A DNA stretch of 64,000 nucleotides, taken from NCBI GenBank assembly GCA_964458015.1, contig CAYWGR010000002.1, positions 11,927 to 75,926 on the forward strand, written 5' to 3'. Made by a program: the position numbers and the translations under genes. The stretch comes from CAYWGR01 sp964458015 (GTDB taxonomy: Bacteria; Planctomycetota; Planctomycetia; Pirellulales; Thermoguttaceae). Below, one piece after another: positions 8,058 to 15,945 of the stretch (position 1 is its first letter; each line of letters starts with the position of its first letter). The notes under the pieces were generated by a model. The model was not told where the DNA came from. It saw only the letters and a program-made list of their open reading frames with translations, and did no database searches.

Positions 8058-11000
8058 CTATTTACTTCCTACGATGTGGAACAACTTGCTCAACTCCTCA
8101 CTCGTAATCGCCGGAGACGCTGGTGCAAATTTCTCCGATGTAGCGTATTCAATCAAACTATCAAGCATGGCGCCCGCTTCCGGTTGTTGCAATTCAAGAC
8201 CGCGGACCAGCCGAAGGGTGCAAATCAAAATTTTGCCGTTTTCTGCTTTGCCTTCACAGATGATGCCGTGCCGATACATCTTCCACCGATTTTTCGGCAC
8301 AAACCATTCCGTTCCGAGGCTCGGGTCATGGTCCTGGCAAAGTCCCCAGACGATTGGAACCAGTTTCTCTCGTCCGATCGAGCCTTTTTCGGTGAGGGCA
8401 AGCGACTCCAAATTTCCATCAAATAGGCGATAAAATTGAAGATCACAGAATCCGTCATTTGTAAACCGCGACAAAGACGGATGCTTTTCAATCACCGTGC
8501 CCGAGGAACGTATCCACTGGGGATAGAACGTGAAAGTGCCGGGTTGCGTTAAAACGCCCTGTTCGGCCAGTAAAAGGACGGAGCGGCCATGAGCCAAGTC
8601 TTGCAAAACATCGTGCGTCACACGATTCGCCAATACCAACTTGGCCTGCTCGGCCGGTCGATTGGCCTCAATGGCATATCGCTTATCAAGCGATGCAATG
8701 CCGGTCCTGTTGAGAATCGGCCGACCGCGAAGCGACTCGACATTAGCGGCAAATACCCAAAAGTCCCATTGATTTTCCTGCCGACATGCTTTGCTCTCCA
8801 GGAGAACGTGAAGCCGTAATTTTTGGGATGTTCCCAAGAACGGCGGTTGGATCGCAATCGTCCCCAGCGTTTTCACTTGCCCCACGGCAACCTGCACTTT
8901 TTCGATCGTGCTCTTCTGCAATACTTGATCGCCGGCAGAAATTGTCCACAATACACGGCCATCCTTAATCGGCTCTGCACCGTAGTGCGATATTTTTAAC
9001 AAAACATTGCGAACTTTGCCGGCCTCCAAAACTCGATCTGCCAAGCCGACGTCCGCCAGCAATACGGTTTCGCGGTTGAACTGAAGGACCGGCTCCGGCG
9101 TTGGGAATTTGTCGGGCTTGTAGACCGTATTGAACATGCCGTAAGTCGTCATTTCTCCTTCCGGCCCGGCCGGAAAATCCGTCATGCACCAATAGGCGTA
9201 ACCATCCATCGTTGGAGAATGCCGGGTGGATTCAAAATAATGCTTGAGGTAACCACGGAACAGTTGCAGCGAACGCTCGCGAATTTCGGGATAACGATCT
9301 GAAAGTCCCAGATCCGTAATCTGCTTTCGGGCATGACCAACGCTGTTGGGATCCTGATAGATTCCCGTCCATGCTGCATCGGCCGTGATGTCGGGCAACG
9401 GCCCAATGTAGCTATTCGGAAATTCGTGCCAGATTTGCGGTCGTTCTTGGTACATTTTGTCGTCGGCCGCCGAGTCATCGCTGATACAACGGCCAATCCG
9501 CGCATCGGCAACCACCGTGGCCATTTTTACTTTTTCGCTCTTATCGAAATGGCCGTTGATGAAAAGCTTTAGCACATTGCCGTCATACGTAATCCCGATA
9601 TGATTCCACTGCCCAGCCGCGAGTGCTGCGTTAGAATGCAAAACCGTGTTGCCATATTGCCCCAGCATCAGCTTCCCAGACCCAGTGCCGTCATCGGCAA
9701 TTACGAATCCCATTCCAGAACTCGCTGCGCCATAGGCAAAGGGAGTTCCATAACTGCCCGGTGTAAATCGGTCGGGCTTGACCCACAATGAAATGCTAAA
9801 CGGCTCGCTACCGGCCGAAAACGTACTCTGGGCCGTGTTTTTCAGCCGAACACCCTTTCGCCGTGCGTCGGTATGAATCGCACGACTTGATGCAAACGCC
9901 CCAGGACGGCCCAAATCCTCGGCGGCCATCGTCGTATCATAGATGCCAGGATGATTTCCTTCGCTGGAATCCATCGCCTTGCCGACTTCCGTCTCCTCGA
10001 ATCGCCAGTAGCCCGAGGGCCGCAATGACTGGACCGTTTTTACATACATTCCGCTCTCGGCCGACTTTTGATCTACGATCTTAGCAATTTCCATGTCGTC
10101 CAAAGCGCGTTTGAAGTAGGCTACTTCGTCGATCAAACCGAAAAAAGGTTGTTCAGGCGAGGAGTTTTGCCGGTTCCCATCGAATCGTCCGAATTGCGTG
10201 ATAATATCCGTCGGAAAAACATCCGTACCGTCGGAGGCCACGAAAAACCGCGTTGGATCCAGTCTTTTGAACTCCCGTTGAGCGAAAAGAAGGTAGTCCA
10301 TCCACTCCCGGTCAGGTACTGCTCCTTGGCAGCTAAACAACTCGTTGCCCGCACTCCAGATGTACCACGAAGGATGATTGCGGAATGTCCTGACGATTCT
10401 CGCTACGTCTTTACGCAGCAACGGAATCGTGGTTTTGTCTCTCGTATACTCGTGCCCTTCGGCCATCACAAGCACGCCGACCTCGTCGGCCGCCTGGAAG
10501 TATTCGGGAATCGGCGTATTGCCTAGAAAGCGTACTCCGTTAAAGCCATATCGTTTGAGCTGTTTCAAACGATCGATATAGATCTGCTTGTCGGGATACT
10601 GCATTCCACGGATCACCTCAACCGTGTCGTCGCCGATGCCGCGGACAAAATACGGCTGCCCGTTGAGCAACAGCACTCCCCCAGGCCCGACCTCGAATTG
10701 CCGCATGCCAAAGCGGTCATGCACGGTATCGATTGTCTCGCCGTTAGCTGCTAACGAGATCTCGACATTGTATAAGAAAGGATCTTCCGGCGACCAAGTG
10801 TGCATTGCCGGCATGGCAATGTTGACGGTCATGCAGTCGCTTTCCTCTCGTCCTTCAGCAATAAGGGCTTCTCCGCGTCCCTCCACGGCATCGCCGCCGC
10901 TTACTGGTGTAATACGAACTTGCAAATCGCCCTTCCATACCTGCTTGTCTGTACGGCGTAAGAGACTCACCTGAACGCTAGCCGTCTTGTTCTTTACATC

Positions 11001-11603
11001 AGGAATCACAAAAACATCTTGAATCGCCGTGTCCGGCCTTGCTTCGCAATGTACCGGACGATAGAGACCGCCCCAACGGCACATGAAATTCACAACGCCG
11101 CCGGATGCCAAGCCCGTGCTGTCCACACGACAGGCAATCACGTTTTCGCCGCCCGGCTTCACTGCATCCGTAATGTCGAATTCCCAAGGAACCGTGCTGC
11201 TTTCAGTCGAGCCGACCTTCACTCCGTTGACATACACCTCTGCCGTGTTGGTCACGCCGCCGAAACAAAGCCAAATCCGCTTGCCGGCCCATGCGGCAGG
11301 CACATTCATGGTTCGACGATACCATGCCTTGCCTTGATAATCATGGCGAAGATGGGAGTTGCTTGGACCAAAACCTTGCGATTGCCAGTTGCCGGGCACT
11401 TGAATCTTGTCGGGAAATGCAACGTCCGCTGCAAACCATCGCCCTGCAACGCCTTCATCCTTGGGGTCTAAACGGAATTGCCACGTTCCATTGAGATCTG
11501 CATGAACCTTTGCGTCCCGTTCAGCCGCGACCGTCCGATCGGCAGGAAAAAGACTGATGCCAAGGACGATTGGAAGCAGCCATGTTGTCGTTGCTCGTTG
11601 CAT
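8058..11603 (-). CDS. Secreted GH2 beta-galactosidase-like enzyme with inserted LamG domain
   Basis: 1181 residues with a signal peptide (1-27). Seen in order: GH2 sugar-binding domain (about 35-190; DLNGTWQFRLD, VPGNWQSQGFG, WYRRTMNVP, VYVNGVKVG), immunoglobulin-like domain (190-305), and a TIM barrel with acid/base Glu421 in WYIWSAGNEL and a candidate nucleophile Glu727 in IWHEFPNSY. Between the two catalytic residues sits a LamG/concanavalin-like insert of about 230 residues (482-710) whose order is circularly permuted: its C-terminal strand block (GLIDEVAYFKRALDDMEIAK) comes first and the body (SGYWRFEE, ISLWVKP, NHIGITYDG, LFINGHFD) follows. The C-terminal 350 residues are beta-rich. Probably acts on beta-galactosides in a plant or algal glycan; the exact substrate is unknown. 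Confidence 0.88.
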   Translation of the reverse strand: MQRATTTWLLPIVLGISLFPADRTVAAERDAKVHADLNGTWQFRLDPKDEGVAGRWFAADVAFPDKIQVPGNWQSQGFGPSNSHLRHDYQGKAWYRRTMNVPAAWAGKRIWLCFGGVTNTAEVYVNGVKVGSTESSTVPWEFDITDAVKPGGENVIACRVDSTGLASGGVVNFMCRWGGLYRPVHCEARPDTAIQDVFVIPDVKNKTASVQVSLLRRTDKQVWKGDLQVRITPVSGGDAVEGRGEALIAEGREESDCMTVNIAMPAMHTWSPEDPFLYNVEISLAANGETIDTVHDRFGMRQFEVGPGGVLLLNGQPYFVRGIGDDTVEVIRGMQYPDKQIYIDRLKQLKRYGFNGVRFLGNTPIPEYFQAADEVGVLVMAEGHEYTRDKTTIPLLRKDVARIVRTFRNHPSWYIWSAGNELFSCQGAVPDREWMDYLLFAQREFKRLDPTRFFVASDGTDVFPTDIITQFGRFDGNRQNSSPEQPFFGLIDEVAYFKRALDDMEIAKIVDQKSAESGMYVKTVQSLRPSGYWRFEETEVGKAMDSSEGNHPGIYDTTMAAEDLGRPGAFASSRAIHTDARRKGVRLKNTAQSTFSAGSEPFSISLWVKPDRFTPGSYGTPFAYGAASSGMGFVIADDGTGSGKLMLGQYGNTVLHSNAALAAGQWNHIGITYDGNVLKLFINGHFDKSEKVKMATVVADARIGRCISDDSAADDKMYQERPQIWHEFPNSYIGPLPDITADAAWTGIYQDPNSVGHARKQITDLGLSDRYPEIRERSLQLFRGYLKHYFESTRHSPTMDGYAYWCMTDFPAGPEGEMTTYGMFNTVYKPDKFPTPEPVLQFNRETVLLADVGLADRVLEAGKVRNVLLKISHYGAEPIKDGRVLWTISAGDQVLQKSTIEKVQVAVGQVKTLGTIAIQPPFLGTSQKLRLHVLLESKACRQENQWDFWVFAANVESLRGRPILNRTGIASLDKRYAIEANRPAEQAKLVLANRVTHDVLQDLAHGRSVLLLAEQGVLTQPGTFTFYPQWIRSSGTVIEKHPSLSRFTNDGFCDLQFYRLFDGNLESLALTEKGSIGREKLVPIVWGLCQDHDPSLGTEWFVPKNRWKMYRHGIICEGKAENGKILICTLRLVRGLELQQPEAGAMLDSLIEYATSEKFAPASPAITSEELSKLFHIVGSK

Positions 11604-11765
11604 GATTCTGTCCTGACTTGCGGCAATATGGTTTGAATGAATTCCACCGAGGCTGCTGTTTACGAATTCCGCCTCGACGGATTGTCAGTGCATTTCTCGG
11701 TAACGGATCCAGTACTACTTACCTTGTACCGAAGCTTCAGCTAGGACCGTTAGTTTTTTTTCTCT

Positions 11766-11791
11766 CGTTCCGAAGCTCGGGCTTCGGAACG
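11766..11791. repeat. Perfect 11-bp inverted repeat (hairpin), intergenic
   Basis: Arms 11,766-11,776 and 11,781-11,791 (CGTTCCGAAGC / GCTTCGGAACG) with a TCGG loop, between the LamG gene and the GH2 gene. A run of T lies to its left, so on the minus strand the hairpin is preceded by A rather than followed by T; it is not a classic terminator for the operon. It looks like a dispersed intergenic palindrome. Confidence 0.7.
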
Positions 11792-11810
11792 ACGCCTAAA
11801 GCTAGCCAGA

Positions 11811-11836
11811 GGTTCCCAAGCCGGAGCTTGGGAACC
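11811..11836. repeat. Second perfect 11-bp inverted repeat (hairpin), intergenic
   Basis: Arms 11,811-11,821 and 11,826-11,836 (GGTTCCCAAGC / GCTTGGGAACC) with a CGGA loop, 19 bases from the previous hairpin. The two hairpins share the plan GTTCC-(C/G)AAGC with a short GC loop, so they may be diverged copies of one small repeat. They may stabilise the 3' end of the LamG message or slow transcription into the GH2 gene. Confidence 0.7.
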
Positions 11837-11882
11837 AGAATTATTCTTTTTGAGATATTCCAAATCACAACGCAATCAACGG

Positions 11883-12686
11883 TTACTTCCGTTTTCTCCA
11901 GGCATAAGCCAGCAATCCCACAATGCCCATCACTGACAAAATAAATGTAGACGGTTCGGGAATCGCAGCATTGCCCAGATTGATCATCTGTGCATCGGAA
12001 AGCGCCGTGCCATTCCAATAGGCAAATTCATCGAGTTGGCCTGAGTAACACTGAAGGTTGCCAACAAGAGCGCCCAAACAACCGGAAGACGCTCCGATAT
12101 CCATGGTAACGGCCGCGGAATTGTCGTACTGGCCGTTTAAAAACAGCTTCATTGTTGAGCCGTCAAAACTAAGACCGATGTGGTTCCATTCTCCGGCGGT
12201 CAGTTCTCCCACCGAATCGAGAATGTTGCCGTTATACTTTCCAATGGAAAGATGTCCGGCATCAAGAGCTGACTCGGCCACAATCAACGCCTTCCCGATA
12301 TCTCCTTGGCCATAGCTGATCGGCGTTTGCCAGTCGCCCAGGGATGAGGGCTTCACCCAAAGCGATAGACTGAAAGAAGAGTTGCCCGTCGCCCAAAGAT
12401 TGTAAATGTCAACGACCGCTTGTGTACCGCCGATGGCACTGTCGGAATCATAAGGAGAGAGCGCGCCGGGAGTCTGATTCAAGTCCGGTGTGTAATCATG
12501 GACGCCGTTGATATTGTTTCCGCTGGAATCATAAACCGTGCCTACGACGGACTCGTTAAGACGGTAATACCCTGTGGGATCAAGGCCTTGGACGTAATCA
12601 ACGTAACCTCCCCACGATAGCGCCGCATTGGCGACAACAACCAGGAACCAAGCCGAGCAAACCAGCATTTTGCAGACGTTACGCAT
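11883..12686 (-). CDS. Secreted LamG-domain protein with PEP-CTERM sorting signal
   Basis: 267 residues from the ATG at 12,686, which has AGGAGTGGAG just upstream and begins a normal signal peptide (MRNVCKMLVCSAWFLVVVA). The body is one LamG/concanavalin-like sandwich in normal order (GYYRLNES, FSLSLWVKP, GEWNHIGLSFDGS, KLFLNGQYD, GQLDEFAYWNGTALSDAQM). It ends in a PEP-CTERM tail: AIPEPSTF, a hydrophobic helix, and a basic WRKRK end, the signal for exosortase-dependent surface sorting. It is the first gene after the promoter and operator at 12,850-12,911 and gives a useful reference for the permuted LamG in the GH2 protein next door. Probably binds carbohydrate at the cell surface. Confidence 0.88.
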   Translation of the reverse strand: MRNVCKMLVCSAWFLVVVANAALSWGGYVDYVQGLDPTGYYRLNESVVGTVYDSSGNNINGVHDYTPDLNQTPGALSPYDSDSAIGGTQAVVDIYNLWATGNSSFSLSLWVKPSSLGDWQTPISYGQGDIGKALIVAESALDAGHLSIGKYNGNILDSVGELTAGEWNHIGLSFDGSTMKLFLNGQYDNSAAVTMDIGASSGCLGALVGNLQCYSGQLDEFAYWNGTALSDAQMINLGNAAIPEPSTFILSVMGIVGLLAYAWRKRK

Positions 12687-12849
12687 GTGCTCCACTCCTA
12701 TACAGAAAAGTGCCACGCCATCGCAGCATGGGGACGGCAACATGCCGACGACAATCAATCCCTTGCCGCGAGTCTCGCCTCCATCTCTTGCCCGCTTCTC
12801 GTTGCGTTACAGTTTTTGAAGTATCGAATCAGAACCCCGGGGCAGATGC

Positions 12850-12879
12850 CATATGCTGTCAGACGCATGACATCATATG
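12850..12879. promoter_or_regulatory. 30-bp palindromic operator candidate
   Basis: The sequence has mirrored arms CATATG-N-TGTCA and TGACA-N-CATATG separated by six bases. It starts 4 bases downstream of a predicted -10 box and therefore covers the transcription start. Size and symmetry suit a dimeric repressor such as the GntR/FCD protein at 6,220-6,948; the assignment to that protein is inferred from linkage. Confidence 0.65.
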
Positions 12880-12883
12880 TCTC

Positions 12884-12911
12884 AGTATAGGAATTTCCTC
12901 CACCTTGTCAA
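12884..12911 (-). promoter_or_regulatory. Sigma70-type promoter for the glycan-use operon
   Basis: On the minus strand a perfect -35 TTGACA (12,906-12,911), a 16-base spacer and -10 TATACT (12,884-12,889). The start of transcription should fall near 12,877, about 190 bases before the LamG gene and inside the palindrome. No other equally good promoter was noticed in the short gaps downstream, which supports a single long transcript. The stretch between this promoter and the tRNA terminator (12,912-13,206) shows no gene. Confidence 0.65.
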
Positions 12912-13206
12912 CAGGTTGGTCAAAGATTTCTGCGAAAGGGAATAATCCGCCAAAGCGGACTAGATACCGAAAAACCGGACGTGCTTGTCTGATAAGGAGT
13001 TGCGTAAGGAGCCCCACTTTATGACGTAACGAAGCAACTGCCTCGTAGTGTCGAGCCGGTGCATCGTGGCTATGCCGAGATCAGAGCAAGATTTTCCTTA
13101 CAAGCGTAGGAATAATCTGAACCAGCGTCTATCGGCTGGAAGAGATGTTGGCTTTTCTATTCGCGTAGGTATTGTTCTGGATATCGTTGCTTAAACCGAG
13201 TCCCGA

Positions 13207-13244
13207 AACAAAAAACGCCCGACGACCATAAGTGATTGTCGGGC
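13207..13244 (-). terminator. Intrinsic terminator downstream of tRNA-Lys
   Basis: On the minus strand GCCCGAC and GTCGGGC (13,238-13,244 and 13,217-13,223) form a 7-bp stem with a 14-base loop, followed by a run of T (complement of 13,207-13,215). It lies 16 bases after the tRNA 3' end and ends that transcript. Confidence 0.8.
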
Positions 13245-13259
13245 ATCTGGTTAAGAAAG

Positions 13260-13332
13260 TGGGGCCGGCGGGACTCGAACCCGCGACCAACGGATTAAAA
13301 GTCCGTTGCTCTACCGACTGAGCTACAGCCCC
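13260..13332 (-). tRNA. tRNA-Lys (anticodon UUU)
   Basis: 73 bases read on the minus strand. The acceptor arm GGGGCTG pairs with CGGCCCC plus discriminator A, the D arm starts TAGCTCAGTCGG, the anticodon stem-loop CGGACTTTTAATCCG has TTT in the centre, and the T arm contains GGTTCGAGTCC. CCA is not encoded. It lies 230 bases from a tyrosine recombinase gene, the usual setting of an integration site, although the recombinase is on the 5' side of the tRNA. Confidence 0.95.
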
Positions 13333-13562
13333 TTGTGTGCAAAATCGCCTTGTATTCCAGTGTTTTGCGTGTTATTATAAAGGTGCTGGCCATTTGTTTT
13401 GGCCATTTCACGGGCAAATTTAAGTGCCATCTGTACGCCACCAAGGGGATATAAAAAGCCGGGATATAAACACACTGGCAGCATGGGTCAACTCTTCAAA
13501 TCAGTACTCGGTGCATCTTAGCAAACATCGTGACCAAGGAATAGGCTACCGGGAGAAGTCCA

Positions 13563-14774
13563 ATGGCAAAAACAAAAAAGCTCGGACGAAAAAAGGGGAG
13601 CAGGACAAAAGGTTACCATTACCGAAAGGGGCGTGGCTGGTACGCCTTAGAGGGGAGCAGGCGGGTTCCTCTCGTTTATCCGAGCGGCGAACATATCAAG
13701 GACAAGAATGCCGATTCCGAAGCCGTCAAAGATGCGTTCGGGCGCTGGAAGGTCATTACGCAAACTGCCAAGGTAGCTGCCGAGAAGGCAGAACAAGCGG
13801 AAGCCATCATTACCCTGGAAAAGGTCTGCGATCTCTATTTGTCCTACACGGAAATGTCCGGCGCAGAGTCAACCCACTACAATCGAGCTAATACTCTCTT
13901 CGATTTGTGTTATGCCGTCCCGGCTAAGTTTCGACGAAAAAATGGCCAGCCGACCGAATACACGGCCGAGGAGAAAAAGGCGATGCAACAAGAGCGGTGC
14001 AACCATCCACCTTACGGTAGTCTTCCGGCCATCAACCTGACACCGTTGCATGTTGATGAATGGCTCAAAGCTCACCCCACCTGGAAAACTGGGCGGCGAA
14101 CGAAGGTCCAAGCCCTTAAGCGGGCACTCAATTATGCGGTCGAGCGTAAGCTAATCCCACACAATCCGATTGCCGGTTACTTCGCTGGCAAGGACCGGAG
14201 CCGGGTCACGTATTTTACCGATGAGCAGGAAGCGGCTTTGATGAAGCACGCCAACGCCAACCTGCGAATGGCATTGCAGGTTTGCATCCGCACAGGACTT
14301 CGTTTCGGCGTCGAGTTTACCTCGTTGACGAAAGACCAAGTCACGGACATGGGTGACCGTATGGAGTGGCGGGTAATTCCAAAGAGGACGAAGACTAGCC
14401 AAAAGTACCGAATCGTCCGGGTTAAGGCCCCCGAGATTATTGCTATCGTTCGACAACAGATGAAGGCATTTCCTGTCGGAGCAATCTTTCGCAATAACAA
14501 AAACAAAGCCTGGACACAGAGCAGTCTGACGACAGCGTTCCTGCGGCTACGGCTTCGTGTAGAGAATAAGGAGGGGATTCAATTCGATCCAGATGCCTGC
14601 ATGTATGCTTGCAGGCATACATACGCCAAGCGAACCTTGCAGGGGTACTGGACGGGCAAGCCGACCACCATCGAGACGTTGGCCAAGTTGCTCGGCAATA
14701 CCCCGCAAGTCTGCTGGAAGCATTATGTTCAGTGGTGCGATAGTTACACCGAACCGCTGTGGGATGCGTCCTAG
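13563..14774 (+). CDS. Tyrosine recombinase / phage-type integrase
   Basis: 403 residues, start supported by GGGAGAAG upstream. The basic N-terminus (KKLGRKKGSRTKGYHYRKG) is followed by a core-binding domain (about 80-190) and a catalytic domain with the first Arg in IRTGLRFG, the R-H box in ACRHTYAKR, the motif-II-like AKLLGNTPQV and the nucleophile Tyr in WKHYVQW. It should cut and rejoin DNA at an attachment site to integrate or excise a mobile element. Together with the adjacent helix-turn-helix gene and the tRNA-Lys it marks one edge of an accessory region. Its partner site was not found in the window. Confidence 0.88.
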   Translation: MAKTKKLGRKKGSRTKGYHYRKGRGWYALEGSRRVPLVYPSGEHIKDKNADSEAVKDAFGRWKVITQTAKVAAEKAEQAEAIITLEKVCDLYLSYTEMSGAESTHYNRANTLFDLCYAVPAKFRRKNGQPTEYTAEEKKAMQQERCNHPPYGSLPAINLTPLHVDEWLKAHPTWKTGRRTKVQALKRALNYAVERKLIPHNPIAGYFAGKDRSRVTYFTDEQEAALMKHANANLRMALQVCIRTGLRFGVEFTSLTKDQVTDMGDRMEWRVIPKRTKTSQKYRIVRVKAPEIIAIVRQQMKAFPVGAIFRNNKNKAWTQSSLTTAFLRLRLRVENKEGIQFDPDACMYACRHTYAKRTLQGYWTGKPTTIETLAKLLGNTPQVCWKHYVQWCDSYTEPLWDAS

Positions 14775-15142
14775 AGAGCCAAAAGCAAGGAGTCAAAGCC
14801 GTTGTTTGACATTGCCTTCATTGCTGAACCCGGTCGCTTATCTTTGTTATGTTTTGGCTTGGCAACCAGAGTTTTCAACGGTGCCTTCTCTGGATCGTGC
14901 GTGTAGGCGTCGATATAGTTCTCCAGCCATTCGGGGCGGAATTTGATTTCGTCCCCCGGATTGGGTTGAAAGAATCGAATCGTTGGTCCTTTGACCGGAT
15001 AGCCTTGGAGTCGCCTCTTGGATCTGTCAATGAGTTTCCGCATTCCCGATGGGCTATACCCGAGGCGCGATGCTCCCTGCTTCATGCTCAAAAGCGGCTC
15101 GTCATTTGTCATGGTAGTTTTTCCGTTTAATCTTCCTTGCAT
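14771..15142 (-). CDS. Small helix-turn-helix (excisionase-like) protein
   Basis: 123 residues, or 113 if translation starts at the ATG at 15,112. The centre (SMKQGASRLGYSPSGMRKLI) looks like the helix-turn-helix of MerR/excisionase-type proteins, and the rest is basic and soluble. It ends 4 bases inside the convergent integrase gene. Being paired with an integrase suggests a directionality factor or element regulator. The family assignment rests on the short motif and context only. Confidence 0.6.
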   Translation of the reverse strand: MQGRLNGKTTMTNDEPLLSMKQGASRLGYSPSGMRKLIDRSKRRLQGYPVKGPTIRFFQPNPGDEIKFRPEWLENYIDAYTHDPEKAPLKTLVAKPKHNKDKRPGSAMKAMSNNGFDSLLLAL

Positions 15143-15175
15143 TGTTCCTTAAACCTCATCGCATACTGTGTTGTA

Positions 15176-15343
15176 ATGGGCCTCGATCGTGACGACGAAG
15201 TTCTGTTGAATATCGCGTGCGGCTTAGACCCGCTTACTGCGGTCGTCGCCGCTCCTAACGATGAAAGACCACCGCAACGATCAAGCTACCTTACGGCGAT
15301 GCTTATAATTGGCGGTGTGCTATGGGCGATTGCCAAATTCTAA
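15176..15343 (+). CDS. Hypothetical small single-pass membrane protein
   Basis: 55 codons from the ATG at 15,176: an acidic, soluble N-terminal part (MGLDRDDEVLLNIACGLDP) and a C-terminal hydrophobic helix (YLTAMLIIGGVLWAIAKF). No good ribosome-binding site is visible. It diverges from the helix-turn-helix gene. The composition is protein-like, but nothing else proves that it is expressed. Confidence 0.4.
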   Translation: MGLDRDDEVLLNIACGLDPLTAVVAAPNDERPPQRSSYLTAMLIIGGVLWAIAKF

Positions 15344-15590
15344 AACGGGACCGCTGCGCATCCGTGCGCAGTATATCCCACAATAATTAGCCGGTAGTAC
15401 CTTTAGTTTGTGGTCAGCAGCTTTCTTGCAATAGATGACAAGGACAGGCTTACAATTTACAAAATTGGATACATTCATATACTCAAAAAACGGCCCTCCC
15501 ATATAAGACGTTTGACAGCGTGAAATTTGTGTGTCAATAACAGGAAAATTGCTGAACTTTCTTATAATTCGGTCAGTACCACAACAAAAA

Positions 15591-15710
15591 ATGGGATTGT
15601 GCGGCTTTTGCGGGCCATGTGGTTGCAGTGAGCCTCTATCTACGAAAGATGAGGAAAAGGTGGGATTTCGTGGGTTTGAATGTTTTCAGTGGCCGGTCTG
15701 TTGGCCGTAG
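15591..15710 (+). CDS. Possible cysteine-rich 39-residue peptide
   Basis: A short open frame with six Cys in 39 residues, starting MGLCGFCGPCGCSEP and ending in FQWPVCWP. A TATAAT hexamer lies about 25 bases before the ATG, but there is no Shine-Dalgarno sequence. The spacing CxxCxxCxC suggests metal binding or a modified peptide, but at this length chance cannot be ruled out. In the rest of 15,344-15,945 I see no supported gene. Confidence 0.25.
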   Translation: MGLCGFCGPCGCSEPLSTKDEEKVGFRGFECFQWPVCWP

Positions 15711-15945
15711 AATAAGACAACACGGCTGGCTTATACCCTGTGTGACAGGGGCCAAAATGGCTCAACGATTTCCCTGCGATCAGAAGCGATTCTCGGCAAC
15801 CTAGTCCTTCATGCTGTCAGAAGTGTGCAAGGAATGGTATGGCGTTTTGTCAACTGACTTGTCTCGTAAACGATCTCCGCTTTCATCGCCACAGACAGAC
15901 GCACGCCTGCCGCTACATGACCGAAGCCCTCGGGCGGTCGTGCCA

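Noticed and set aside
13333..13562. TTATAAT box upstream of tRNA-Lys as its promoter
   Set aside because: It lies about 45 bases before the tRNA and has no matching -35 hexamer at the right distance, so I do not call it.
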